DNA of 64,000 bases from Heterocephalus glaber (GCF_000247695.1 NW_004624732.1:42950957-43014956), one strand, 5' to 3'; shown: positions 12,407-25,614, counted from the first letter of the stretch. Translations and numbers: made by a program. The notes: generated by a model not told the origin, from the sequence alone.

Positions 12407-12950
12407 CATAACAATATCCAAGCCACATTTTATTAAAAGCACCCTTCCCCTGAAAATAGGCACGTAAATCACCTCACTGCTTTGTGTAGATTAGTGATTC
12501 ACAGGCTCCGGGTCCTCTGTGACCTATTAAAGGAAAAGGATGACAGAGCTATTTTGTTGGTTTGGTTGTTTTTAAATAAAGACATTAAAGAGTAAGATGC
12601 TATCCTTATCATCTCATAAAAGCAAAGACATAATAAAGTACCACAATCTGAAAATCTAGAAAGAATAAAATCTCAGAAGAAAAGATAGTCTTTACAAAGA
12701 AAGGAAACTATCCCCTTTATAAGTCTACCTACATGGCCCCTACTTTGTTCAATTTACCTCAGACCAAAATAAGCTTGGTCCATGTGCCTCCTGATAGAAA
12801 TTTTCTGGATTACAAAGAAAAAGATACTGTTCATACTCTCATAATTTTTAAAAGCTATATTCTGATGTATAACTCCCTATAAATTTTAAAAGTTATTGTA
12901 AAATAATGCAGAACCAATTTTTGATGAATACAGAATACATATTTCTTTCT

Positions 12951-13066
12951 TTTCTTTTTTTTGAGACAGCATTCTTCTTTTGTTGTGCAAGTTGATCTTG
13001 GACTCTTGCTTGGGTTTAAGAGATCTTTCTGGAAGCTCAGACGTGTGTCACCACACCAGGGTCCAT
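12951..13066 (-). repeat. B1-like SINE, antisense, old
   Basis: The tract TTTTTTGAGACAGCATTCTT is followed by a diverged B1-like middle and GTGTGTCACCACACCAGG, the inverted 5' end of a 7SL-derived SINE. Similarity is patchy. Confidence 0.6.
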
Positions 13067-13479
13067 CTATGTCGATTTTAACAGTTGTTATCAAGCGTCT
13101 ACATAAGCACCAATGAACTCAAGAAATAACTCTACAGACTTTTAGAAGCCCCAACTTTGTCATCTCTTTTGTCATCACAGCCTTTTCCCTTGCTCTGTAG
13201 TTAGCCATTAACCTGCCTTTGGGTCATGATTTTATTCCTTTTCACTGTGACTTTCCCACCTCTATCTATATCCCTTAAATATAATTTTATTTTTTATGAA
13301 TTTATGTAAGTGGAAGCAGAGAGTATCTTTTTTCATTATTGCTACCTTCACTAAGTATGGTTTGCCCTTTCTCTTTAAATGTTTGTCATTCTATTTTATT
13401 CCCTATTAGTTTGTGAGTGATATGTTTGGTTGCTGTTTTGTTAGTAGATACCCTAAGATTACAACATTGATATCCATGA

Positions 13480-14720
13480 AGGACTAAAACTAGCCAAATT
13501 GTTTAACCCTATCTTGAGATATTACCTTAGAACATTTTTAAACCATACATATGTAATATACAAAATTGCTCTCATTATATTTCTTTTTCTTAACACCATG
13601 AGACATTGGTTATTCTTCCTTATAGAATTGATACTGGTTTACATTTGCCAAATACTGGCAGTGTTCTTTGCTGTTTATGCCTTCCTGAATGTTAAGCTTA
13701 CCTTCTAGGGTCACTTTTCCTTTGGCTTGAAGTGAATTCTGAAAAATTCCGGTATTAAAGTCCTTATGGCAAGATCCTTTCTCACTGTCTGCTTATTCAA
13801 AGCCTCTATTACTCTTCATTTTTGAAACACATATTCTCTCTAGAGACAGAACTTTGAGTTGACATTTTCTTTCAATGCGTCAAAGATATCACTCTATTGC
13901 TTTCTGACATCTATTATCACAATCAAGAAATCACCTGTTATATAACCATCCATGGTTGCTCTCAATATTTTTCTCATTACCATTGTTTTTCCATATTTTC
14001 ATCATGACACATATGGATAAAATTATTTTTATTTTTCTTTCCTGGATAGTTGCACATGTTGAAATTTTTTTTATTGTGAGGAATATATTGTAGAAAATTT
14101 TCAACTACTATTTGAAATGTGTTCCCTTTTGTATGCTCTCTCTTACTTCCTTCTAAAACTCTAGCTAAACCTATGCTAAATTTTCTGATTATATCTTCTG
14201 TATTCTTATTTGTTCTATATTTTTGTCTTTCTGAGCTGCATTGCAAGTGATTATTCTTTATTTCTATCCCAGTTCTTTAATTAAATCTCCTTATGTTAGT
14301 TTTTAATTTTAATTATTTAAATTATTTCTAAAAATTTGTTTCTCTTTAAAAAATCAATTACTTTTATAACTAATTGTTTTATGTATGTATTTTCAAGACT
14401 TTCTTTTTTGTTGTTTTATACTTAGTTTTTCTATAATCTATATTTTGTGATTCTAACATTTGAAGTCTGTGTCAGACTCTTTCTGCTGGTTCTTGTTCTT
14501 GCTGCTTTGTTTCCTTGTGTATCTGGTCATCTTTGACTGTATGCTAATCATTGTGGTTGAAATATTATCCTGGGGGATTCTCTGAAGCCAAAGATAAATG
14601 TGTCTTACTCCAGAGTCGTTTACATTTTTCTCAAGGAGACTGAGACACTCCCAGTGACTGGTTACCTCAATGTATGGTACAAAATTATCAGTTTATAGCT
14701 ACATAATTGAAGGATTATAG
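13480..14720 (-). repeat. Old L1M LINE fragment, antisense
   Basis: T-rich sequence contains phrases I recognise from inverted old mammalian L1: ACATTTGCCAAATACTGGCAG, GAACTTTGAGTTGACATTTTC, ATATCACTCTATTGCTTTCTG, and later GAAAATTTTCAACTACTATTTG (inverted order retained). All frames are closed by stops. Boundaries are approximate, and related sequence may extend to 13140 on the left. Confidence 0.6.
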
Positions 14721-16589
14721 CTTTGCCACAACTTCTTGAGGAAGAAGTATTCTTCACTCCTCTTTGTTTTCATATTTTCTGTTGCTCATCTGCCAAGGCT
14801 GACTTTTCTATATTCTCTTGGGATGGAAGAATGGAAAAAAGTTTTGCATTGGCTCTTGCTTATCCGAAGACCTTGTGAGGCTGACTGACCAAAACTCCAA
14901 TGTGGAGTATAAACAAATGACATTGGAAAAAACGCAGTTATGTTTTTTTTGATAGTTAGAGTTCCTTTCTAGGTTCAGATTTCCGCTTCACAAAAATATT
15001 TATCCTGGCACTCCCCACTGTCTTTTAGAACTTTCAATTCTTTTAAGGTAATTTTTAAAAGGAATCTTTTATCGTGCATTTTTCATTGTTTTCAGTGGGA
15101 AAATTCATCCAAATAACATAGCTTCTCATTACAGTCTACCTTAAGTATGCATTTGGTTAATCAAGTTTGTGCTATTTATATAAGCCTTAGTGGGAAAAAA
15201 ACTTCATAAGAATATGTATTGAAATCCTACAATGAACAGCTTGCTCGTTAGGGCTACATGTAAGAGATGGAGATATAATCAAGCTATAGTCTTTGGCTTA
15301 TAAGTCTGTGCCAGAAAATAGGATGAAATGAATCAAGAAACATAATAGAGTTTTTGTTTTTTTAAGATTTAAGGGAAGGAGTGCTCACATCTGTGAAAGA
15401 TTTGAATAGAACCTTTAAGGATGGTTATACTTTTACTGTGTGGAGATTTCTGTGCAAGCAATCCAGAGGAATGAGAAAACAGGAACAATGACTGACAATG
15501 GGCAGAATCTGTGTGCTAAAAAGAGAAAAGAATTTTTGGTTCAGTTAGAAGATAGGATAAAAGCAAAGTTTCGAGAAGAGTACCATGGACTGAGATTTGC
15601 TGCCAGGGGCAAATCTTTCAATAATTGTTGGTATTTTCCAAGCATCTTCATCCTAGAATAACCTATTGTGGATTTTCTTTTAACAAGTATATACTGAACA
15701 GCAGTCTGACCCAATATGAGTCACCAATGTAATAGGCTTACCTGGGGCTAAAATGAGAGACAAAGCTGATTCTTCCCGGACTGTGGCTGCATCTCACTGA
15801 GTGAAGAAGTAAAACTTGTGCCTCAAAAGCACCTACATTATTGTTTCACCTGGTGCTAGACAAGTCCTAGAGAATTACTTGTCAGTTTAATTTGTCTTGT
15901 GAGGCTTAGGCCCCACCACTTACATCTTTCAGATACACCCTACTTACATTAGTATCAAAGACATACTCTGATTGACTCTGGCATTTCAATTGTCACTTGC
16001 CTCATAGGTATCTGCTATGTTTTGTGATGTAGAATTTCTGCTTGGTGTGTGGTGTAGACACCTGACTCTATGCATGGGACATTGGAAGTTTGCATTACGG
16101 GTTAAACAAAACCCATTGATGGATTGCTGCATGGAAATAAATTTATTTAATTGAGAGCATACATTCACTTGTTTATTCAATGAAAAATTAACAATTCCTA
16201 CCATGTGTCACATAATCCAAGACATATCATAATATATGACCTCTGCTCTAAAGGTGCTTATTTAGACTCAGACCTTTCCCCAGAGGATCTAGAACCAAGT
16301 AGAGAGTATGTCCTTGAATTAAGTATTAATTATAATGAAAAGCTGGACATTGGTATTTACCCTAAAATGAACAGAGGGTTAAGCATATGGCAATTCAGAG
16401 ACAAAAGTAATTTCTTCCAGCTAGAAAACTTAACTATATATATGGAGGACACAATGTCTGAGCATATTTTTAAAAGATAAATGGGATTTTGGTGGATTAA
16501 TGGTGGAAAAAATAGATTTTATATGGCAATAAGAATGTAAGAATAAAACATGGGAAATTAATTTTTCAATTTATTTAATATACAGATAC

Positions 16590-16840
16590 ATACGGCTTTT
16601 TTTTACTAGTATATGTTTGCAGTACATAATAATTACATTCCTCTCAGAGAATCACTGTGTGTACATAACACATTTTAATTCTCTTTTTTCATCCCCTTTC
16701 CTTCTCCTTTCTCCCTCCTCCCTTCATCTCTTGGTCCCCTTCCCTTTTGCAAAAAATTTCTTTCTTTTTCCTATTATCTACCTTTTCTTTTCTTTTCCAT
16801 ATCTTTTACCTTCACTATGCACTGTGTGTGTGCTACTCCT
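16590..16840 (-). repeat. L1 3'-UTR-like fragment, antisense, with pyrimidine tract
   Basis: The inverse of GTACTGCAAACAT... near 16610-16640 resembles the L1 tail at about 28900-28960. It is followed by about 120 bp of nearly pure pyrimidine on the + strand (16680-16800), as expected for the purine tract of an inverted L1 3' UTR. A 128-codon open frame across it is driven by this low-complexity tract and is not a gene. Confidence 0.5.
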
Positions 16841-17350
16841 GATCTTAAAACATTTTAATGGAGCTTCCCTGAGGCCTAGAGTGGATATGCCCCGTCCAGA
16901 CTATTTTGTGTTTTTTCTAGAAGATGGCTTGGAGCAATACCTCGGGTGGGAGGTGCTTCACAACCATTTGAGGAACAGCCTTGTGGAAGAACAAGCAGTC
17001 TAATTTGGATAAAAAGTCAGCATGGCACTGACTCATAAATAACCTCGATAGGATCGTGAAAAGAAACGATTTTATTCTGTAGGCAATATGAAACCTTTTT
17101 AAACTGATATTCAACACTTCCTGATTAAGACAGACTCAGAGTTTTCAGATACATGTTCTAAAATTCTGTGCAAGTAGATAACAATAAGATCTGGGCTCTT
17201 TTTGATAGAAAAAAATTGCAAAGTGGCTGACCTTTGCCACTGTTATGACTCAATGTATACAATAAGTTGCAGGATACCTTTTTACCTAAAAAATTATGTT
17301 CTTATATATCTTTTATCTTTAACACTATGGTCATTTCTAAAGAAGTTCTG

Positions 17351-17436
17351 GGGCTGGGGATTCAGCTTAGTGGTGCTGTACCTGCCTTGCAAGTACAAGG
17401 TCCTGAGTTTGATCCCCAGTACCAGGAGAAAAAAAA
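17351..17436 (+). repeat. ID-type SINE with 15-bp target duplication
   Basis: The body starts GGCTGGGGATTCAGCTTAG, has GAGTTTGATCCCC in the B-box region and ends AGTACC plus an A-rich tail. TCTAAAGAAGTTCTG (17336-17350) and TCTAAACAAGTTCTG (17437-17451) differ at one base. Confidence 0.93.
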
Positions 17437-17954
17437 TCTAAACAAGTTCTGAAGCACAGAGAAAAAGCAGGGAAAATCATCTAAAGAGAAGTAAATATAT
17501 TCCAAGAACATAGGTATAGGAGACCATCAAAGTATATCAGTTGCAAATCTGAAAGGATATTCATGTAGTTCTGAAGGTCTTTTCAGTGTTATACTACTAA
17601 AAAGAACAAAAAAAAAGCACTGAGTAAAATCTTTCTATATTAAGCACTTTCTCTTATCTCCATATCCAACAGCAGTTAGACCAAGGGACTCTCTTTCTCA
17701 TCAGTTATATTGGTCAGATCCACTGTTTTTATTATATGCATCAAATACTGTCTGGAAAACTTAGTCACTTTTGACATGCATTTGAAAGCAGGATAAACAT
17801 ATTAGGGAACATTTCTCCCCTGAAATGTCTCTTTTGGAAGTCAGTTCACTCAATATAGAACTTAAATGTTGACTATATACCAGGCTCTTATTTTTGCTAT
17901 TTTTACGGTTTTTAAATTTTACATTATAATAATACTTTTAATCAGAAGCCAACA

Positions 17955-18265
17955 ACTGGCAAATTTTAATTTTAAATTATTTATTTATGAGGTACAGCAT
18001 GATGCTTGATACATGTATACATTGTGGAATGATTAGATCAAACTAATTAACATATCTATCACCTGTGGTGGAACCTTTAAAATCTACTTTTAGCAATATT
18101 TTGAGATATAATAATTATAGTTGTATAATATACAAAACCCTTTTGCTCTTGTCTGAGATTTTGTACTCTTTCCAACATCTCCAAAAAAACCTGCCTCTTT
18201 TCCTCAGCTTCTAAGAATCACCATTTGATCTAATTTTATGAGTTCAAATTTTTTAAAAGAGAAAA
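17955..18265 (-). repeat. L1 3'-UTR fragment, antisense (L1MA/L1MB-like)
   Basis: Recognisable phrases in order are GAGGTACAGCATGATGCTTG, ATACATGTATACATTGTGGA, TGATTAGATCAAACTAATTA, ACATATCTATCACCTG and ATTTTGTACTCTTTCCAACA. These match the inverted 3' region of old mammalian L1 families. It is non-coding. Confidence 0.7.
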
Positions 18266-18611
18266 CATTTTTACCTTACCAAACTCTTCATTTAGTCATA
18301 ACTTTGAAAGCAAAAGAGGAATAACATAAAAGTCCTCATTAAAATAATTTGTTTACTCTTTTAATATTGTTCACTTTCAATGTGAATAATGAACACAAAT
18401 ATTAATTACATACAGTAATACATCTAATGTGCATTCACTGTTGTATGACTTTAACAACAAAATGAACTTATTTGTGGGAGCAGAATGATGTTATTTAGCA
18501 AAAAGATGAGAATAGTTTCAATCAGAAAACTATTCATGAATTATTGAGCACTGTGTACAAAATGAATATGTAATAATTTTATCTTTGGGGAACAAGGATT
18601 GAACCCCATAC

Positions 18612-18807
18612 TATTGATGGTGAACCTTTTAGAGATCAAGTGCCCAAACTACAAACCAAAACCCACTTATATTTTGCAGTGTCAGCCCTGCAATTAAACC
18701 TGAATGTTTGGTTGCTGGAGCGATCCTGGGGTGACTTGGCTCACGTGCCAACAGAGAGGGCTCTGTGTGCCCACTGCGGCACATGTGCCATAGGTTCACT
18801 ACCACTG
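18612..18807. mobile_element. hAT-family MITE with 8-bp target duplication
   Basis: The left end TATTGATGGTGAACCTTTTAG and the inverted right end CAGTGGTAGTGAACCTATGG share a terminal inverted repeat around GATGGTGAACCT. The left arm GAGATCAAGTGCCCAAACTAC and the right arm ACAGAGAGGGCTCTGTGTGC match a hAT family I recall from reptiles and some mammals (SPIN/OposCharlie-like, exact name uncertain). The flanks CCCCATAC (18604-18611) and CCCTATAC (18808-18815) match at 7 of 8 positions, the duplication size typical of hAT elements. At 196 bp it has no transposase and must have been mobilised in trans. Confidence 0.88.
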
Positions 18808-19639
18808 CCCTATACAAACGCTTGTTGAAGAAGATCATGAATGAATTGAGGATAAACAATAATGTACCACCCTTAGTTTAATGAAGGCATTTAAAGTCTC
18901 TGTTTACTACTTTAATTCTAACAATTATAGAGTTCTTGCAAAGTCAGCATGAATATGCCTGTGCAGTTCATTACTAGAGACATAGATTGTGTCATCATAT
19001 GTCCTCATCATACATACATTTGATAATTATAAAAAAGTTATAATTCAAAATGTGGAGGATGACAGGTAGAAATGGAAATAAAAGAGGAAAAAAGAGGAAA
19101 TTGAAATCCAGTGTACTATTAACATAAACTTTGTAAGGAAAAGAATGAAATCCAGTAATCGATATTACTGTAAATGAAGCCATGTTCTCTGGTTATAATT
19201 TTCTCTAGATTTGACCATTAACCACAATAAATTTTGTATCTTACATAATTTTTAAAAACCACAACAATCTATGAAATTGATAGGCTGCTTAATAAATGGA
19301 TAATAGCTTACAGTCTCTCAATAAACCTCACCTTAGGCTCTCTCAGAATACTACTTTAATTATGAAGTGCAACTCTCTGTGGTTTATCATTTTGGTCAAT
19401 GTAATGCATCTGTTTTAGAGCTTGCATTTCTCTAAGATAAAATTGGACTTTTCCTCTACAGTGTATTTTTAAATTTACAGAAATACATATTTAGTCTTTC
19501 TTAAAAATTCACTACTGAATTAAAAAGCACTTGGAAGCAGTATAATAAATTAGATAGATACAGGAATTTTCAGGTTAGTTCATCTAGGCTAGAAATATTA
19601 GACTTACATTTTATTTGTTGCTGTATTCCTTGGTTACCT

Positions 19640-19740
19640 GGAGTGCAATATAGGGCCAGTATAAGTACCTACCTTATACAGCTGTCACTAACAAAATTGA
19701 TTTAATGTGCTTGGCACATAAATCTTAATTATATTTATTG
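19640..19740 (+). repeat. MIR SINE fragment, sense
   Basis: The 3' half of a MIR is readable: ATAAGTACCTACCTTATACA, GTCACTAACAAAATTGATTT, AATGTGCTTGGCACATAAAT. The 5' half is not recognisable. Confidence 0.6.
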
Positions 19741-22700
19741 TTGTTGTTGCTACTACTAAATGAAGCAATGAATACAGAAGTTAACAGTAGTGGCAGATGA
19801 AGGATGAGAAAGTTCTGCACACTCTTTAAAAGGCGTTCGCCTAGAAGTGTCTTCCATCATTTTGCTCATGTTCCAGTGGTAAGAATAACTACCTGACCAC
19901 ATTTTGATGGAAAGCATATTGGGAAAAAATATCCTTGGAGCTACTGTTGGCAAACTGCTTCCCACTTACACTCTAGACACTCATAGATGGAGCACAGCAT
20001 ACATTTTAGTGGAGAACTATTCCTCCCTGCCACTGGGAAAGAAATATTAATTCTCCCATCTGTACTTTTTGGAAAACAAAGCCTTGTTTATGTGTCATGT
20101 TTTGTTTGGGAGGTAAAAATCTGGGACAGAGAGAATGAAGTAAAAAAAATGAAGCAGAAAATGTGAGAAGTTGTACGGTGGTTATACTGCCATGCTGGCC
20201 ACCAGTCCACAGAGAGATTCAGGAAGACTGGGTCATTGGGCAGATGCACTGGTCAGCTTGGAAAGGAGCTACAGATAGACTGTCTGTAGAAAGCTTGAAA
20301 CAGTCTGTGTGAGGGAGGGAATGAAATAATTTATCTACCATGTTCCTTCCCATTTTTTGTTTGTTTCCCTTTGGTTTAAGCTCAACCCTCTGACTCTTCC
20401 CTTGCTTACCTCATATAGACCCTGGTTGCTTTCTCAGGTGGCTAGCCAGAAACTCAGATCCAACACCCTACCAGAGTTTCAGCCAAACCTGAAAGTGGTG
20501 GAAGGAGCCAAACTCTGGAGACCTGGAGGGATAGTCTGGCATTCCAAGGTGACTGGTCATCCACAAAAGGCAGGATCAAATGACTGAAGCAGGGTTGGTC
20601 ACTAATAGTGGCAGCTGATGAAGCGTACAATAGTGTAAGGAGACTTTGAGGAGGCACCTGAGATGTGTAGAACATGCCCAAGCTGTTCACCTTGCAGAAC
20701 CAAATTAGCTTTTCTTGTAATGGAAAACAGTATTACCATATAACAGAAGTAGGTTAAGTACCAGCTGTCTTATTTATTCTAGCAAGATCTTGATTCAGAA
20801 ATAAAGGCAATACATGTGTATTTCTTAAAAAGAAAAGAATACTTTTTCTTTAAAGAAACAAATAAACAACAAAAAAGCACACAGTATTCTTGTGCTCCAA
20901 ATCACTAACAAATGTTTACTTTTCTGAAAATCTGGCTCAATACAGTTGTGTAACATACTGAGAAATTTCAGTGTAGAAACAATTTCAGTTATTATTAACA
21001 TCATTTATATTCATATACATAAAACCCACATCTTATAATCAAAGTATCTTTTTCTAGCTTGACAGAAGCCATACTTTAGACATTAATAAGATCAGGTATC
21101 CATTCAGCACTCTTTCCTAAATCAGTTTGCCTAAATGAGAATTTATAAGTGAGTTTTGTCCTCCTCCATGAACAATTTTCCAGAATCAAAACGAGTTATG
21201 TGATAAAACTTAATTCCTCTAAACAGATTTTGTGTTTCATGTTTCAAAATGATAAGGACAATCTGAGTTTATATTCTGGAATAGCAATTAATCCTAAATA
21301 AAGAAAATGGTATTTAATACCTACTTCATAAAATCTGAGCTTTATCTTCTTTAAAAACACATCTAGTAATAAGGAAATGAGAATAAGTGACCCAATGATT
21401 TGTTGCTTACACACATACTCAGTCTTCATCATAAAAAATACTATCAAACAAAATAGCATCTGGTCTTTAATATTTTCTTAAAATACTTTTAAAAACTATG
21501 GTCACCAAATATCCCATAAAAATAGGAATCGAAACCCAAAAGTTTAATCTAAGCTAGGGGAAAATATAGAAAATAATCTGACAACTATTATTAGGAAATG
21601 ATGAAGATGAACTAAGAAAATAATAATAACAGAAGTGGATAAGAGCTTCAATCAGTTTTTAATGACTTTACTCCAACAAAGAAGCTTCTATGTCTTATTT
21701 TCCAAAAGCAATAACTCTTAAATAATTCTCTTTAAACGCTTAAAAATTCAGTCATTTCTATTTTAAGTTCACCCTAGAAAAGATATGATACATACGTTCT
21801 TAGATTTAAATCCATATTTAGTCAGATTTTTAAAACTTTAGTTTTATAATGATGTAAAATATGATCTACTGCCATCACGCAGTTCAGTAGCAGACTTTTT
21901 TTTCCTGTGTTTTACAGCTATCACATCAGCAATGTTTCCTATTAAAGGGTTCTTTAACTTCCGGCTTCTGAATAAAATTTTGATTGTCTTCCAAATAAAT
22001 TCTACAACTTTTCTGAATTACTTGTTCCCATGTTTAACAGTAAAATACTAAAAAACCTTTCCTTCAAATAATCTCTACTCCCTAATGTTATTTCTTCAAG
22101 CTATGTTTTCTATTGTTGCTTTGTGAAAATGAAGTACTGCTTAGGATCATTTTTATGCAGTCTTCTACCTCATTTATATTAGTTTTCTCTTCTTGAAGCT
22201 AATAAATTTACTTGCTTCAATTTTATGCTAATAACTTTAGTTTTTCTGTCACACTTCTATATTCACCTCAAATCTTTATTATTTGCTTCAATTATGCCAT
22301 AAGATCAGTTCCTAAAGTTAAGATAAATGGATATTGTGTCCTACATTTCTGTGGATTTCTCTTTTTCTAAACTACCATTCTGTAATGAATTTTTTATTTT
22401 TATTTATTAATTCACTGGAATTAATCTGGGTATTTTTCTCATAGCTTTCCATCCAGTTTATACATTTTTAATAGTTCACAAAAATTATGAAACATGTTTC
22501 ATTTTGTATACTGCCATGGATGTAGCATAATGGAAGAGTAAGAATGACAGAATGAATGGAACTGAGAAGGATGTGCAGTTATGAAGTTGAACTTGTATAC
22601 TTTTCTGGGGATTTGGATATAATCCTGTAAAACATAGCTTTTCCAGAAGAAATAAGGTGAAGTTTGTGTTTTAGTGGAAATAAAGTAAAAATGATAAATT

Positions 22701-23606
22701 GAACGGTTTTGACAGGCCAGAGAAGCCAGATCTAGAAAAACTCAAGTAAGAGAAAATAAAAGCTCAGATAAGCTTCGGTCACAGAATGGAGAAGGTGGAG
22801 CTAGTTGTGGAATTTGGGTTTTGGTACTTTTGACTATCAGTGGAAAGGGGTAGGAAGCACTAAGAAATTTTCAGATGAACTTGGTAAAGAGATGATTAAG
22901 AAAATATTAGCAATCAGGAAAAGTGGGTAAGTCTGGAAAGAAGATGAAGATTTCATTTAGGTGACCATGCTACATTCTAGTGGTAATTGGTTAGAAAGTA
23001 AGAGTTTTGGCCCACTGGAGCTGCTAGGAGTCAGTGGAACTCATTGAGTAGTTCATATATTACAGCTAATAGAACAAGATCAGGGCAAGTCCAAAACCCA
23101 GAGGATTCCGATAGGCTCTGAGAATTCATGTGAACCTGTAACAAGTGATTACTAACATTTATGAAGTGAGGAAAAGAAGAGAAATGAGTGAAAGAAACAG
23201 AGAAGGAAGAGGATAAGTGACAAAGAAAGAATTTCGAGAAGAAATGTCTCCATAGCCAAAGGAGAATGTTTTTATGGAAGATTAACATAATAGTACATGT
23301 AAATTCTAATAATTCAACTCTAACAACAAGACATCAGATAGCTTTTGTTGACCTCAATGCTTAAGCTATTTTAGATTAGGTAAGAAAGGGAGAAAAAGCC
23401 AGGCTGCAGTGAGTTAAGAGGAGAACGGAACATGACCAAACAGAAAGGGTGAGGGCAGAAAACTGAACCTGGGAACAACAGGAAGGCAAGTGGTGAGACT
23501 GAGAAAAGGGGAGGTCGTGAAGATGGTGCGTAGTTTCCTCCTATTTTTTTTTTTAACAAAAACAACTTGGCTATGGAAACAGACTCTGGATATGATCTGT
23601 TTAGGA

Positions 23607-23642
23607 ATGGGAGAGAGTAGGAAAATGGGAGAGAGTAGGAAA
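23607..23642. repeat. 18-bp tandem duplication
   Basis: ATGGGAGAGAGTAGGAAA occurs twice in tandem without change (23607-23624 and 23625-23642), in purine-rich intron sequence. Confidence 0.9.
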
Positions 23643-24029
23643 ACTCAGGAAATGTATGAGATTAGAGGAAATTAGAAACAGACAATGCTGTCTTGGGTAG
23701 GACGAGTATTTCCTCCTCTGAGATAAAGCAGAACACACCTTGCAAGTCCTTTGTGCCCCATATGACACCAGCAGGCCAGGTTATTTCAATCCTTATAGAA
23801 GTCACTCATTTATACTGAGGAATGAGGCTGTTACCAGGTGGACAAGAGTCACAGAGCTAGGTCCAGAATTCTGGGACAGGAAGAGAAAGTAGAAAATGGT
23901 GACACTTACAGAGAAGAAACAGAAAATATGAAATCTTGTTCATGGACCTAAAAAGGACTTAGCTCTGTATGTGAAGTAGTGGGAAGAAAAACTGAATATG
24001 GAGATGTTATGTATTGTGCTGTGATCAAG

Positions 24030-24260
24030 AACTTGGGACTTAGAGTCACATAAAAGTAAATTTATATCTCAGCTTAAGTACATACTAAATGTGTGGCCAT
24101 TTCTTGTTTCAGTTTCTTCACTTGCAAGTTGACGGTAATCGTGATAACTCCACAAAAGTGTCATAAGGAATAGACAGCAATGGAGAATAATAATTGCAGA
24201 GGGTGCGCCATATAGGAAGCATTCACTAAAGGTTATGTTTGTTAATTCACTTGGAGTATA
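24030..24260 (+). repeat. MIR SINE, sense
   Basis: The motif order fits MIR: AACTTGGGACTTAGAGTCACA, CATACTAAATGTGTGGCCA, CAGTTTCTTCACTTGCAAG, and later GGAAGCATTCACTAAAGG. It is near full length and strongly diverged. Confidence 0.75.
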
Positions 24261-25123
24261 CAACTGTGAAAGTGGGAAGACTCAGGAATATCTAGCTAGC
24301 ACTTTGATCCCTGTACTGTAGGTACAAACCCTTGGATGGAGCAGACTTGGAAGGAATAGACTTTGGGCGATCGCCTTCATGAGGGCACACAGAAAATGAC
24401 TAGGAATGCCGAAATTTGCTAAGCAGCGTGAAAGGCCAGTGAAGAAGATAGCTAACATTTATAATGTTACTCCCCGGAGAAGTCAAAACCCTAAGATATG
24501 AGACTATTGAAAGGAGAAGTAAGTGAGAGCTCTCACTGGAGGACAGGGAGGGTGGAGTGAGTGGTTGATGTGACCCTTGGATCAGTGACTTAGGCTTGGA
24601 TATAGAAGGGAGTGAAGCCAGGAAGGGCTTGAAAGCCTGGAAGATTACACAGAGGTCTTTAAAAACATCAGAAGCAACCAAAAGAACAGCATGGGAGTAA
24701 GGATAACACAGAAAGTGAGATTCATGGATAAGAAGCGTAATGAAATTGCTGGATTGGAGCAGAGGTGAAGGAGTGAGCTTGCAGCAAGAGAGAGGGTGAG
24801 GGCACAGGAATGAGCACTGTGAGATAACTGAGCTTGAGGGGAGAAATTTGGATTGTGATAAACTGGAGCTAAGTTCATGACCATGGGATTGGGCTTGTGA
24901 TGCTGGTGAAAGTGTTCAGAAATTGCCACAGCCAGATGGGAAGAAAACTATGGAAGCTTACACTAGGGTCTACCTATTGGTTTCCTCTAGTTTACAGCAC
25001 ATAAAATCTACACACAATTATGCACCATCTTAGGCTAATATGGAAATTTTTTATAAGTCTGGGATGATTTGAACTCAGGCCTGACTTTCCAAACTGGCAC
25101 TATTCAGCACATTCCTCTGTTCT

Positions 25124-25317
25124 TTATTTTTTCTTTTTCTTTTTGCATACTGGGGTTTGAAGTCAGAGGCTTTTTCACTGAACTGCATCCCCATTCCCCT
25201 CCTTTTTTTTTCACTAAATCTCTTAAATTGCCTAGGCTGGGATCAAACTCTTGATATTCCTGTCTCAGCTTCCCAGTGGCTGGAATTGCACACATGCACC
25301 ACCACACCTGGTAAAAT
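25124..25317 (-). repeat. Dimeric SINE (B1-like + ID-like), antisense
   Basis: On the + strand, poly-T/C is followed by an inverted ID-like unit (ACTGGGGTTTGAAGTCAGAG ... CACTGAACTGCATCCCC), then an internal T run, then an inverted B1-like unit (TTGCCTAGGCTGGGATCAAA ... CTTCCCAGTGGCTGG ... CACCACACCTGG). Read on the minus strand this is B1-like, then A-rich linker, then ID-like, then A tail, a composite of the kind seen in B4/MEN-type rodent SINEs. Confidence 0.75.
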
Positions 25318-25614
25318 ACGGAATCCTTAAAAGAAGAGTCAGTATTTTCCGTATCTGCAGTCCCAGTGACCAACTAGAGAGTGGCTAGATCATTGACATA
25401 AAGAAAATATGCCATAAATTTCTGTTGAATGATACTGTGAAATCCCACATTCAGTCTGTACATGAATCTATTAAGCCGTGTATCATATTTTCAAATCACA
25501 AACAAAAGACTGCTTAACTCCTTAAAAAATACAAATCTTAATTGCTATAAAATTGGGAATTTTAAGGCATCCAAGCATTCCTTCCAAAGCACAAAAGCTC
25601 ATTGCATTTTGATA

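Noticed and set aside
15440..15661. Possible small gene or exon (73 codons, lysine-rich)
   Set aside because: No acceptor/donor pair and no similarity to ARHGAP15 or other proteins I know.
16617..17003. 128-codon open frame, the longest in the window
   Set aside because: Much of it is a pyrimidine-only tract of an inverted L1 3' UTR, giving Ser/Leu/Phe-rich low-complexity translation.
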